From: Hermodice carunculata
Taxonomy: Eukaryota; Annelida; Polychaeta; Eunicida; Amphinomidae
Length of the DNA: 64,000 nucleotides
Direction: 5' to 3'
Assembly (NCBI GenBank): GCA_964020975.1
Contig: OZ026615.1
Span: 76,700,709-76,764,708 of the forward strand
The notes beneath the pieces are model-generated. The model had not been told where the DNA came from and did not search any database. It worked only from the letters and a program-made list of their open reading frames with translations. Both the position numbers and the translations under genes were made by a program. Shown here piece after piece: positions 1 to 51,309 of the stretch. Positions within the stretch are counted from its first letter, which is position 1; each line of letters opens with the position of its first letter.

Positions 1-2645
1 ACAAGCGGGATATTACTAATAGTTTGGAAATAAAGCATATTTATTAAGGGCAGATGGAAATTTTTCTTTTGAATGGCTGGGGAAATACTAGATGAATACC
101 AGTTTTGCATTTGAGAACTTGCATTTCTCAAAAAACACTAATGTTTTGAGAAATGAACATATGCCCCTGTCTGTGACAGTGATGTGAGCCGCATGTCCCC
201 CGTGATCGCCTGGCCTCAAACCCGTGCTTTGTGGCGGGAAATAAATATGCATACGGCGTATTGCCATGAATGGCATGCAGAATGGAAACCAAGATAAAAG
301 GGTGAAAAAGATGGATTTATTTTTGATTGAGACAATAAAAAACTTCCTGATCCAGACGTAGACATTTGTGTGGCCTGAAAGTTCCATTGTAGAGGCAGTG
401 TATGTGACCATATCCAGAAACAAAGAATACAGGAATCTACAAACATTATCAGCTGTACTTTTTCCAGATCAAGCTCTCCCATCCTTTTGAACTGAAGCCA
501 GTGAAAGGCTGTACAGGTCACAAAGTAATTGCATCTGCTGCATCTCAGGCTTTTATTTTTATTATACGACCAGCAAAGTATTGCTTCGAAACATCTTATT
601 TTGTAAATGTGTTGAAACCCATTTCAGTGCTACCTTCATGCCACATATTAGCTCAGCTGCAGAACTGAACTTTCAAATCAGTTGGTTACAGATATGCAAT
701 TCAGTCTTGATAACCGTAACTTGTGACCAACTGGCAGCTCACAATTCACAGAGGTCGCTCCCTTCTAGATATGTCAGTTTGTTCAAATGTCTGTACAGTT
801 CAAAGATTATATTCCTGTATTATAATAGTGTACATTAGAATATAAATTACTCAGTTACACTCTACTATATGTGAACTTTACACATTTATAGATGAAACTA
901 GGCACAACAAGTATATTCAATGATTACAGAATAATTGTGGATGAAAAAAAGCAAGTGTAAATACACCCTAATTTATACCAAACTTGTCGGTAGCCTAGAC
1001 GTAGGATAATTGTTAATAGTTTAGTTTACTTATTATTGCTTTTTTGTACATAGCATCAATATTATATATTATGTAAAATATAATTATTTATTTTTGTGTC
1101 ATGTATGGAATGACTGTCCTATCAGTTACAACTGTAAGACACCAAGGGGCCAGAAGGTTACAGTTTGAGTGGATGACTTGGAACTCTCATGGTCCAACAC
1201 CAAGGCTCCAGTGTATGTCTGTTATGGGTTCCCAAGTGTCAATGAAGCCATAATATTAGTGGCTATTGCATGGTGACAGAAACCCCAGTTACATATGGTT
1301 TAGTTACAAAAACTCGTCAATGCACACCCTGGTGTGTGCAAAGGGTTAACAGGTCAAAGCACACCCTGGTGTGTGCAGAGGGTTAAGCCTCCAACTGTTA
1401 ATTTGGGATCAATTCTACCAATATTTGTTGTAATGAAGACTGTAATCACAGCTGGGAACAATTTAATCACAAGGTGAAGTGAATCTTCAAAAAACTGAAA
1501 GTCTATAGCATCAAGCTAAAAGACCAGGACTTTGAAAAGTGGTTTACAAGATACATTCTGATATGTAATCAGTGAAACCAGAAGCAAGATCTTTCATGTC
1601 TTTAACAACCCAGCAAGAACTTTTAAATACCATCTCAATATTTGTAATCTTTGTCCAACTAATACTATCTTGTCCTGCTTCTGATTTGTTACCTGTTTTC
1701 TGTTCAGTCACAAAGAAGCCATCAATTCATGAAATTTTGGGATCGAGTCTGGACAAGGATATCATGCGTCAATCAGCATCTGTATCTTGATCCCTTTGTG
1801 TAACTTGGTCCATACAAGGTTGGCGCAAGCATTTGCTGGTCATGTTTGTATTGCTGACCAAGTCATGCTCCTGCTGTCTATGTTGGGCATGATTTGTCAC
1901 ATGATGAAAAAGACTGGACTTTAGACGAGGCATGCCAATACTTAAGTGAAAGCTTTCTTTTATGAAGAATGCAGTTTTCATCTTATGAGGGATGTCACAT
2001 TTTGCATTGCTGGTTCAGAGGCTATATTTTCACAATATATGTACACCTTTTCCTGTAGACAACCACTGGTCCATAAAGAGAGCCCAGTCTGTTTATCCCC
2101 CAAGTGTCTCCACCTGGAGGTATTGGCAGCTTGGGTACTTATGAATGGTGGTGTCATCTGGGAGAATATGCCCCATTATCAAGCTAAATATGCAACAACA
2201 ACAAATATATCTCAGTTGTGTAAAAGAAGTTAAGGGTACCCAGTGTCATGAAAAGCTGTAGAGCCCGCAATTGTCAACAGGACAGTTAATATGTATGTGT
2301 AGGTCACACTTGGATGATCATACAGTGACCCTATTTGGTTAGACTATACTGGTGACCGACCACCTCGCTTGACAATATTTATCAAGTCTGTTGTAGTAGA
2401 TCATTCTGTTATAACAGGAGTCCTACTTGCCTCCAAAGCGTCCCCTGGACTTTACTCACTATTGCGTTCACTGATGTGGGTTCTCATCAGAAAAATATAG
2501 TGATCTAGGGGGATCCTATGGGGGCAAGAGTCCTTGGAGAACAATGAAAGACTTGCCACATACAGTCTGGTTATATATCAGTCTGTATAATATGCACATG
2601 TATTGATCAGTACCTGGGCCATGTTGTGATATCTTTGCAGGAGGT
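1..2645. other. Non-coding flank, no gene seen
   Basis: Short open frames only, none resembling a known family. Around 1323-1386 the motif GCACACCCTGGTGTGTGC occurs twice, each followed by a gggttaa-type sequence. Nothing matching the missing C-terminal EML exons was recognised. Confidence 0.6.
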
Positions 2646-3044
2646 AAATCATGAAAGTTGTGGTACTCTCTTTGCTATGATTGGTGATGAAATCATGAAA
2701 GCTGGGGTACTCCTTTGTCATGGTTGCAGAAAAATCATGATTGCCATGACACTCCTTTGTCATGGTCAGAGATAAAACATGAAAGCTGTGGTACTCCTTT
2801 GTCATGGTTGAAGATAAATCGTGAAAGTTATACTCATTTGTCGTGGTTGAAGATAAATCATAAAAAGTGGTGGTACGCCTGTGTCATGACTGGAGATAAA
2901 TCTGGAAAGCTGTGGTACTCCTTTGTCATGGTTGAAGATAAATCGTGAAAGTTATACTCATTTGTCGTGGTTGAAGATAAATCATAAAAAGTGATGGTAC
3001 TCCTGTGTCATGACTGGAGATAAATCTAGAAAGCTGTGAGGTCC
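2646..3044. repeat. ~42-bp tandem repeat, about 10 units, with higher-order structure
   Basis: Units of 39-44 bp resemble aaatcatgaaagctgtgg followed by tactcctttgtcatggttg. Three successive variants (39, 43 and 42 bp, starting near 2816) are repeated almost exactly about 122 bp later (near 2939), so a trimeric block was duplicated. Because 42 is a multiple of 3 the array stays open in several frames, but no start context or family match suggests a protein. Confidence 0.9.
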
Positions 3045-3681
3045 TCTATTGATGAGGGACAAGAGTGAAAAATATACCATGTGCTTGATCTGGTTTAGTC
3101 CCTGTGATGGTTACATCAACCAGTTGAGAACTTCCTGTGTACAACACGTTACTATTCCCTGGCTGTACCTTGGCTTGATGTACCCTCTGTGATGTGAGAA
3201 TTGAGAATCCATTATATCATTGCCTCATAATTTGTAAATGTTCCTAGGTCAAAATAATAAAAAATGGCATTATTTTGTGAGCAAGTCTCTGCTGTTTTTA
3301 TTGCACACAGATATTCTTGTGGGTGGTCAGGAATGGTTTAGTTCCCTGCGTGCAGTGATGAGAGCAGGATGAGGTATATTTGGAAAGGAGAGAACTAACC
3401 AGGACTTGTGCATCATGCTTATGTCTCAGTGGCCCTGGACATGACAATCTGTCATGTGCCACGGCGTTTTCTTGCAAGATCTCGACTTTCATGGTAAAAG
3501 TAGAGTCCTTGCAATAGATGCCTGGTCAGAGATGCCAGTTAATGTACATGTATTGCACTCTTGGAGCAGCAAGAACCCATGTTCACTTTGTGGGACCTGC
3601 AGCAAGCACATGTAAAAGGAACTGTGAAACTGGTCCATACTGCTGTCAAGGTACATGTGTATTGAATGAAAGTTGTATTGA

Positions 3682-3683
3682 TG

Positions 3684-3729
<46 letters not shown>

Positions 3730-3822
3730 TGATAATAGTAATAGTAATAATAATAGTAATAATAATAATGATAATAGTAATAGTAATAATAATAGTAATA
3801 ATAATAATAATAATAATAGTAA
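3682..3822. repeat. AAT trinucleotide microsatellite with GAT and AGT interruptions
   Basis: A nearly pure (AAT)n tract interrupted by regularly spaced gat and agt triplets. The poly-Asn, poly-Ile and poly-Leu reading frames across it are artefacts of the triplet period. Confidence 0.97.
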
Positions 3823-5717
3823 CCAGAAGCGAGTATTTGGTATGGAAAACATTATGCATCCCCTGAGCAGGTGCCGCTTACCAGAGGCCACCCCTCGAAG
3901 GGGGCCACCATTCTTCTGCAGAAAGTTTGGCCTTGACCTTTGACTGCAAGGTCACCTCTGAGCAAATTGAAGGGAAGTCTCACCTGGGTAAATAATGACC
4001 AAGTTTGATGGACTTCAGTCATACCCATTGAAGATGTGGCAGGGAAACCATTTTATTTTGCAAGGCATTGTTACCTTGACCTGGTACCTGAAGGTCATCC
4101 ACAATCATGAAAAAGAATCCCAAGATCTATGGGGGCTAGATTCACTTAAATTTTTGTTACAGATATGCCATTAAGGTGTATCTGTACCAAAAGTTTCAAA
4201 TGAATCTGGCATACGGTTTTGCAGAAGTCAAAATGTGAACTACCATTGTAGACCCCATTGACTTGCATGGTAATCAATAGGAATGCAAACATTTACCAAA
4301 AACAAAAACACAAAAATCCTAGCATAGTCAAGCATGACCATTTGAACATGGCAGATAGTGAATCTAGCCAATTGTTTTGGAGATGTTGAAAATGTGAATT
4401 GGCATTGCAATCCCCATTGACTTGAATAGTCATAAACAGGTATTATGCAGTTTGACCTTACAAAGTCACTCAGGTTTAAAATAAACCATACAAATTGAAA
4501 GCCCACAGGTACATTCCTGTTAATGTTTAATGTAACATTGGGCCTACGATGCACCATTAAGAAGGTATATTAAAGCCAATATGTGAAAATTTTGGTGAGT
4601 CAGCAGAAAAATGCAACAATTGATTTGACCATGACCTCAAGGTTACATATTATTATATGGAAAAAAATTCACAGACCCATAGATTATCAGTACCATAATT
4701 ATGAGGAGGCAACAGGTCAAGACAGGACAGAAATATAAGGAAAATGAGATCCACGGTAGTGGAGGATGGGACTAAATACTATATGCATCCCTCCCTACAG
4801 AGGATGCATAAGGATAAAAAAATACAAATCAGAATTAAAAATTTGGCCACAAACTACATTTTTATGCACAATCCCTTTTCTTTTTACAAGACCTGCAAAT
4901 CTTGGCATATGAACCAGGTATATTCAAATTTTGACCTAATACCTGTATGGTGCTTTCTTGTTTAAAATTTGATGGTAACTAAGTTTGTATGGTAATTACC
5001 TTTATGGCTATTTGTCCGCATCAACTAGTTACTTCAGCTGACAAGTCTGTGTCTGTTTTTCAAAATTTTGTGTTTTTGCAATTTTGAAATTCCAAAACAA
5101 CACAGATTTGGCTGGAATTTTGGGAATATGTATTTTGTGGAAGGGTCAAACAGTTGTTCACTACAGGATGATGCTGTGGATTACTTATTAACAAATTCAT
5201 TCTTTCTTTTCCGGTACTTGTCAGTTAATGCATACATTCCTTTTCATTACAATGTAAGTTAATGGAGATTGCACTGGTAATGCATACTTTAGACATCTCC
5301 AAAATCTTCAGCCAGAGTTGCTTCACATTTGGTGGGGATGTACTTGGATGTAAACATTTTTACTTTGAGAAAGGCCATTGGGGGAAAAAGGGCACAGCCC
5401 TATATAGACCCTAAATCCCTCTCACACATGAAAAAGTAAGAGAGAGGAACACAATATACATGTACAGCAAAAAGATGCTGGTATCCAGAGTGGACATCAC
5501 TGCACAAAGACGGATAGATCGGCAAAGCTACACAAGGAGAATTGTCGACAAGACAAGACATCACTGATAGTACAAAAGAGCAGTGGTGTATGCCATAGTG
5601 AATATGTACTTCGTTACTTGCATATGGATACTTTTACAAATTGTGCGACTGTCCCAGGCTTGCCTGTTGATTGGATATATGAGTGTATGGCTTTAACAAT
5701 TATTTTGTTATCTTTAC
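3823..5717. repeat. Old dispersed-repeat sequence with paired TGACCTT/AAGGTCA motifs
   Basis: No gene. The stretch carries the same vocabulary as the repeats at 57600-62870 (gaccttgac, aaggtca, atgaccatttgaac, and gacggatagatcgg near its end at 5510-5525). It is probably a diverged member of that unclassified non-autonomous repeat group. Boundaries cannot be set. Confidence 0.45.
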
Positions 5718-6000
5718 AAGTAGTTTGTTTGTTGTTTGTTTGTTTGTTTTTTTTTTAACCAAACAGTAATGTTTGGACTGTAAATGGTGCCAAAGGGATC
5801 ACAATATTTTGCGGTCCATCCCAGTCTGTCCGAAAATTTGCACATGCGATAAAGTAATGAAAGGTGTCTTCATTTGCACTACCACAGGGATACACAGGGG
5901 AGTCAACAAAACCATTTTTAAGGACAGGTAAGACACCAAAAATGAAGTCCACTTTAGTCAGTCCTAGCTCAAAATGTGTTTGCGTTAGGATAACGTATCA
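5718..6000 (-). mobile_element. 5'-truncated LINE remnant: C-terminal Cys/His motif and A-rich tail
   Basis: On the minus strand an open frame reads LTQTHFELGLTKVDFIFG, then CGSANEDTFHYFIACANF, the typical C-terminal zinc-knuckle-like end of APE-type LINE polymerases (CG-x-NEDTFHYF-x2-C). It ends TLLFG and then TAA, immediately followed by an A run and CAAA repeats (5718-5757 read on the minus strand). That is the expected 3' tail of a LINE with almost no 3' UTR. No RT core was recognised at higher coordinates, so the insertion is strongly 5'-truncated. It is a different lineage from the LINE at 7275. Confidence 0.75.
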
Positions 6001-6009
6001 TATATGTGT

Positions 6010-7274
6010 GTACTCGTCATACTCCAAATAATTTATATGTCCTGTATTTGGGTGTCTGTGATGTAAATTGTTGAATAAACAATTGAAAGTGGACCGCAAA
6101 GCATCCACCCCATAAATGTCGATATAAGTCACTAATTATTTGTGATAAAATCAAAATTACACTTGGATCTTAATCCTGACATGTTGGCAACAACAAAAAA
6201 AATCCTGTGATTTTTTATGTTTGTTTCGTTTTTCTGTTATCCATCCTCAAAGTTTGACGTTTCAATTTTCCCATTGATTTTTAGGATGTTCACTTTCTTC
6301 ATTTCATAGAAAAAGAATGAAGCAAAATTTAGAAAATCGCTGAATCGTTCAGACTTTAAAGAATCAAAAGCCGTTAACCGGATTAATTTTTCGCCCAGCT
6401 GTTTTCTTGGAATAACCATTCTAATGTGGGGTTCTCGTCCTATTATCCATTCTGAGAAAACAAACTTCAAAGACCTTTGATGTTGATCATTTGCCTCTGA
6501 AACAATACCATTTGCTCAAGTTGAGTTGATATTTGTACAAAACGTAGCAAACATCGTCCCTTAACATTTGGGGAGGTTGTCAATCAATTCTTGGCCAATC
6601 ACATGAATGAAAGAGCCTTTGAAGTACGGAAAAACATTATTTAGCAGTCTGTCAAACGGCGACAGCGACAGTCTGGTTTCAAAGCGTGACGTCATGGAGG
6701 CGGCCCTTCGGGCCCGTGACTTCACGCCTGGCAACGAAAGTTTTGTTGCCATGCTTTGGTTGGGCGGCCTACGGCCTCTCGTGGTCAGTGCATGGATAGC
6801 GGGTTTGGTCTTCCGCTCCCTACCTGAAACACACTTTCATGTTTATAATGACTGTCAACTCACTTGGCTGTGCCACTTGCATTAACGCTAGAACGCACAA
6901 GCTAGCCACGGGTAGCTACAAACACATTCTGGTGTTTAAGTAACAGAAATTTAATTTATTAATTTCTTTTAAGCATAGATCTCAAGAACTTAAATTTGTA
7001 ACTGGTAAAAATTATGAATCTTGTTTTAGTTTGGGATGGCATTTATATTGTCTTGAATTGTCCCTGATTATTGTTGTATTACTGCTTGTCTGCTGGCCGG
7101 CAATAATATAATAATGATTAGCCATTGTAATACAATGCATCCTAATTGTTATTCTCTAGTCAATTTCTGGCAGATACTTCTCGCCAGTGACACATATCCA
7201 TGCATTTAAATTGTCTTTCTTCGCTGGTTAATATAAATTACAGCTAGTTTACTCACAGGAGCTGATTATTGAAA
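6010..7274 (+). other. Sequence upstream of the LINE ORF, probable 5' UTR/promoter in its distal part
   Basis: No ORF of note. The stretch 6610-6900 is richer in CG dinucleotides than its surroundings (a CRE-like tgacgtca at 6687-6694, ggcggcc and gggcggcc motifs) and could be the internal promoter/5' UTR of the LINE at 7275, or the remains of a host CpG-rich element. The start of the LINE cannot be placed because no second copy is available here. Confidence 0.35.
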
Positions 7275-10200
7275 ATGTCATCTTTAAAAAGCTTACAAAT
7301 AGCTAGTTGGAACATTGACGGATTGTTTTATCGAGTCGGAGGTCAGAGGATGTGTAAACTGCAGGATGATGATGTATGTGAAAAAATAACTACTTACGAC
7401 ATTGTTGGACTCATAGAATCTCACTGTGGGAAAAATGAAAATTTGATGTTAGAGGGATATGACCTATATATAAACTCCCGGCAGAAAACGCCCAACTCAA
7501 ACAAGTACTTTGGTGGTATTGTAACCTGTATAAGGAAAGGTATTCGACCAGGAATAAAAGTAATGCCTTATACTTCCTCGGAAATTACCTGGTTACAGCT
7601 AAGTAAATCATTTTTCAACATGTCACACGACATATACTTAGCCTATGTTTATATTAGCCCACAAGGTTCTGGTTTCTCTCAAAAGAGAGACGATATATTT
7701 GAACAATTAGAAAGTGACATAGCGCGCTACTCTTTACAGGGCAAATGTATAGTTTGCGGTGATATGAATGCCCGAACAGCTCAAGAGCCCGACTTTGTGG
7801 CAAATGATAAAGACAAAAACATGCCCATGCCAAACACATACATCTGTGATCTATATTCCGAGCGCAACAACATGGACAAAAGTAAACCTAACTTGCACGG
7901 ACAAAAATTGCTTGAACTTTGTAGGTCCTCTGGCCTCCGTCTTCTCAATGGTAGACTCCTAGGAGATAGTTTAGGTTACTGTACTTGTTTTAGCCATACG
8001 GGTGCTCCTGGCCTGATAGATTATATGCTGGCAGACCAGAGTCTACTCAGGGATTTTACATATTTCTATGTTCATAACATATCTGTGGCATCAATACACT
8101 GTATGATCACTGCGGGCCTAAGTGCAGGCCATATTGACCAGGTTGCTGAGGAAATGTGTTCTGTGCAGGGCAAGAAATTTATATGGCAAGCTGGGGATGC
8201 TGAAAGTTTTAGAAACGCTTTGGTATCTAGTGAAATTCAGGAAGGTTTAAAATGTGTAAAGGACCAACTTCAGAGGCCAGACTGTGATATTAACGATATG
8301 GTCTCAGGGGTTACAGAAATAATGACCAAAACAGCAGAGAGGGCTCATATTAAAAGTATTTTTGTGGGGAATAAGAAACGTAAGAAAAATCCCCATAAGA
8401 AGAAAAAGTGGTATGATAATCATTGTCGTGAAGTTTATAAAGACATAAAAAAGCTAGCCACTATCTTACACGACCAGCCACATAATACTAGTGTCTTACA
8501 AAACTTTCGACATAAGAGAAAACAGTACAAAAAACTATTAAACCAAAGAAAACGCTCCTTTCAAAACACATTAATACAGCAGCTGGAGCAGTTAGAAGAA
8601 AGAGACCCTACAACATTTTGGAATCTTTATGACCAGCTAAGCAATCAAACCACAACAAAAGCTGGAAATCCAATCGACTCTGCTACTTGGATAGACCACT
8701 TTAAAAAACTATTAAATAGTCCCACTGTAACACACAGTCGGGACATTGATGACTTTCTCAGCAATAATAAAAACAAAATTTTTAATGACTTGAATTTTAG
8801 ATTCACTCTGAAAGAAGTTCGCACTGCCATCCTAGGGCTTAAGCGAAAGAAATCGCCAGGAACAGATGGGATCTTAAATGAGATGTTTAAATGTGGAATA
8901 GAAATACTGGCCCCCATATGCGCCATTTTATTTAATAAAATTCTATGCAGTGGGGTTTTCCCGAATGCCTGGAGGGAAAACATACTAATACCATTACACA
9001 AAAAGGGTGATATCTACAACCCAGCAAATTATAGGGGCATCGCATTATCGAGTCACTTTTGTAAACTCTTCTGCAGTCTATTAAATTCAAGACTTTACAA
9101 CTACTTTAACCATAATGATATTATTCCACCGCAACAAATTGGGTTCAAGAAACAGAGCAGAACGGCAGACCATATTTTAACTCTGAAAACTTTAATTGAC
9201 AAGTATGTAAACCAGAAACCAAGTAAGAAACTTTATGTGTGTTTTGTTGATTTTAAGTGTGCGTTTGACTCTGTGTGGCGGCAAGCATTACTGTACAAAC
9301 TACTTACAAGAGATGTGGGTGGAAACGTCCTCAGCCTGTTAACTTCAATGTATAGAGATGTCAAATATTGTATTAAAACAGATAAAGGGTACACTGAACC
9401 GTTCACATCAAACATTGGTGTCAAGCAAGGCTGTGTCCTCAGTCCTAATCTATTTAATCTATTCTTATCAGACCTTCCTGACATTTTTGATGAAGCATGT
9501 GAACCTGTCGTGCTGCATGACTTCAAACTGAACACCCTAATGTATGCAGACGATCTTGTTCTGCTGTCTGAGTCTGCTACTGGTCTACAACAGTGTCTGA
9601 TCAAATTGCATGATTATTGTAACATGTGGCAACTAAATATTAATGCCTCCAAGACTAAAGTCATAGTTTTTAACAAAGGAGGCAGATTAACCAATTCCCC
9701 TGTCTTCTACTGTGGTAATAATATTATTGAGATGACACAGAGATACTGTTATCTTGGGATCGATTTCTGTGCCTCAGGAGCTTTCACCTATGCCATTAAT
9801 AAACTAAAAGACCAGGCCAATAAGGCACTCTTCAAACTACGGCAATACCCATTTAACAATAATGTCAATTTAGCACTAAAACTTTTCAGAACGCTTGTTA
9901 AACCTGTTCTTGGATATGGTAGCGAAGTCTGGAGTGTATTTCTACTGAAAGGTCTGAATCTTAATAATTTCAATCATTTATGTGATAAGGCTGTTCCAGA
10001 AGGGCTACATAACAAATTCTGCAAATTTATACTGGGTGTGCACAGAAAGGCTTCAAATGCAGCAGTTAAAGCTGAACTTGGTAGCTTTCCTATCTTAATT
10101 GAATTATTGTGTGGAGCAGTGAAATATTGGTTATATCTCCAAGATAGTGGACAAGATACATTAAAGTATAGATGTCTCATGGAAAACTACAACTTATGTA

Positions 10201-10817
10201 GAGATGATAACTACTGCTGGTTAAAATATGTCAAAGAAATTCTAATATATGCTGGGCTTCATGACATTTGGTCAAATTTAGATGGTACAGCGCCCAATAC
10301 TGTGATAATGAGATTGAGACAACATTTGGAACACCAATACAAAACTCATTGGCTGGAGCAAATTAATGGAAACAACAATGATGCTTCACACAAACTGCGT
10401 ACATATTGTAAATTCAAAAATACGTTTGAGATTGAAAATTATCTTAGAAAGAATATTCCTGTCAACAGGAGGAAAAACTTCAGTAAGTTGAGAATTAGTG
10501 CGCACACTCTTCAAATTGAAGCAGGAAGATACACAATACCAAAAACTCCGGTTGAATTACGTAAATGCACAATTTGCAAATCCAATTCGGTTGAAGATGA
10601 ATCGCATTTCATATTAGATTGTAGTTACTACTCTGAACAGAGGACACAATTATATAATGATCTTTCATGTATTCACAGTGGTTTTACACAATTTGATAAA
10701 CCTGAAAAATTCAATTTCATCATGACAATGGGTTATGGCATGGCAGCTGTCTATAAACCTATCTTGTCGTTTGTAAATTCCGCTTTTGAAATGCGACATG
10801 AGTTCATGGGTCACTAA
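7275..10817 (+). mobile_element. LINE (APE-type non-LTR retrotransposon) with one intact endonuclease/RT ORF
   Basis: A single 1180-codon ORF from the ATG at 7275 to TAA at 10815-10817. Domains seen: an APE-like endonuclease at residues about 7-280 (SWN at 11-13, IESHC with Glu48, CGDMN with Asp163 and Asn165, IDY with Asp249, and SIH at 273-275); a reverse transcriptase at about 510-800 (KKSPGTDG, NYRGIALSS, VDFKCAFD with Asp659, GVKQGCVLSP, YADD at 757-760); and a C-terminal Cys/His motif C-X2-C-X9-H-X4-C from Cys1098. No ORF1 was seen upstream. The family's SDH motif reads SIH here. The ORF is antisense to the EML1-like gene. The 3' end runs into the assembly gap, so tail and target duplication cannot be seen. 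The clade (Jockey/I-group or another APE lineage) was not assigned. The absence of stops suggests a young copy. Confidence 0.93.
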
Positions 10818-10900
10818 AACAGCAGTGGCAGGAGCACCCGTAATTCTTCAGGTAGTAGTGTGTAGATACATTGATTTTATGTATACCCCCATGCTAGGGG

Positions 10901-11100
10901 NNNNNNNNNNNNNNNNNNNNNNNNNNNNNNNNNNNNNNNNNNNNNNNNNNNNNNNNNNNNNNNNNNNNNNNNNNNNNNNNNNNNNNNNNNNNNNNNNNNN
11001 NNNNNNNNNNNNNNNNNNNNNNNNNNNNNNNNNNNNNNNNNNNNNNNNNNNNNNNNNNNNNNNNNNNNNNNNNNNNNNNNNNNNNNNNNNNNNNNNNNNN
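10901..11100. other. Assembly gap (200 N)
   Basis: Exactly 200 undetermined bases beginning 83 bases after the stop codon of the LINE ORF. The true length is unknown. It probably hides the LINE 3' end and could hide a host exon. Confidence 1.
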
Positions 11101-12320
11101 TGTTTCATTTATCTGACATATTCAGTTATCTGACACATTTCTAAACGAACAGATGGTGTCATTATAATGAGTTTCCACTGTACATGATATTCTACTTCCA
11201 GCTGTTGCAGACTGGGTCAAAGGGGAAACAGCAAGATAGAAGTACAATACAGCAAATGTTGCTCATTGTGGTTCTATCAGCAATGCTTGATGGTCTTGTA
11301 AAATGAACTCAGACATACTAAAGACCTGTGTCTTAGTTTCATTTCAGGTGTTGCTCATTGAAGGTTATTTCAGGAACCAGACTGCCACAATAAAATCCAT
11401 ATCATTTATATCCTACTTGGTATCTCCACAAATCAAACATCAGTCAAGTCTGTCTTCATCTCTGCTCTCTACTCAATCAATAGACATCTGTGTTACCACC
11501 AAATGGATAAAGTCTTCAACACGGCAAGTTATTTCTACACAATTATATTCAGCAAACCTACATTGAAGATGATAAAGCAGCCTTATGAACATATATATAA
11601 CATAAATATATTAAAAACTCCCCGATACACTAGTCACATGAGGGCTTGAATTTCTGTAGAAAGCATTTAGTCCTCCTTGCCCTTGGCTTGGGCAAGTCAA
11701 GATGTGGTCATATCAGGCAGATGGCACTGCAGTGCTTGTCAGCTCCAATTTCCACATGATCATGACACTGTAGACCTAGGCCTACATGTACTTATGGGCT
11801 TTCAACAGAATCCCTTCACAAGCAATCTTGGAATTTTGTCAGCATAAAATCCAAGTTTCTGTGAAAGTAAATCCTCATCAACTGTCACAAATTTCTTAAA
11901 TATTGTGCAAACATTGTTTTTTCTGTTCACAGCTGACCAATCAGGTCAGTGTGTCATACATGATGATACACTAAAGTAGAGCAGATTTAAGTGGCATTGA
12001 CTTTCTAACTTTTTTAATTGTTTGGGACAAAAAAAGGTTGGTTGTCTACAGTTTGCTATAAAATCAAGCCTTTTGAAATAGTCAAATGTAACACCCACAA
12101 AATGTGACAGAGTCCTTTTCTCGTAGTTGCTCTCACCTCCAAGACTACGTCTTCATCCGCAGACTTGCACTTGCAGGAAACAGCTTAGGACACTAGGAAG
12201 GACAAGTCAGCACAGGTAAAAACCAGCATACTGACTCCAAGACTGTCTGCTCAATTCTGTTTCATTTAATAGTTACTGGGGTCATCAGCAAAAGAAATGA
12301 CGACAATGAATGCAACAAAC
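11101..12320. other. Intron or flank 3' of the last EML1-like exon found, featureless
   Basis: Non-coding; no recognisable repeat boundary or exon was seen. It should lie in the intron following the exon that ends at 12321. Confidence 0.6.

Positions 12321-51309
<38,989 letters not shown>

Noticed and set aside
3518-3943. Poly-Asn, poly-Ile and poly-Leu open frames
   Set aside because: Reading frames through an AAT microsatellite; no supporting flanking coding sequence.
6237-6470. Minus-strand 77-codon frame as an upstream part of the LINE remnant at 5718-6000
   Set aside because: No LINE motif could be recognised in it and its frame relation to the remnant is unclear.
7269-7274. LINE ORF starting at 7269
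   Set aside because: The triplet there is TTG; the first ATG in frame is at 7275 and gives the endonuclease N-terminus directly.
10786-11133. Open frames crossing 10901-11100
   Set aside because: They are open only because the gap consists of undetermined bases.
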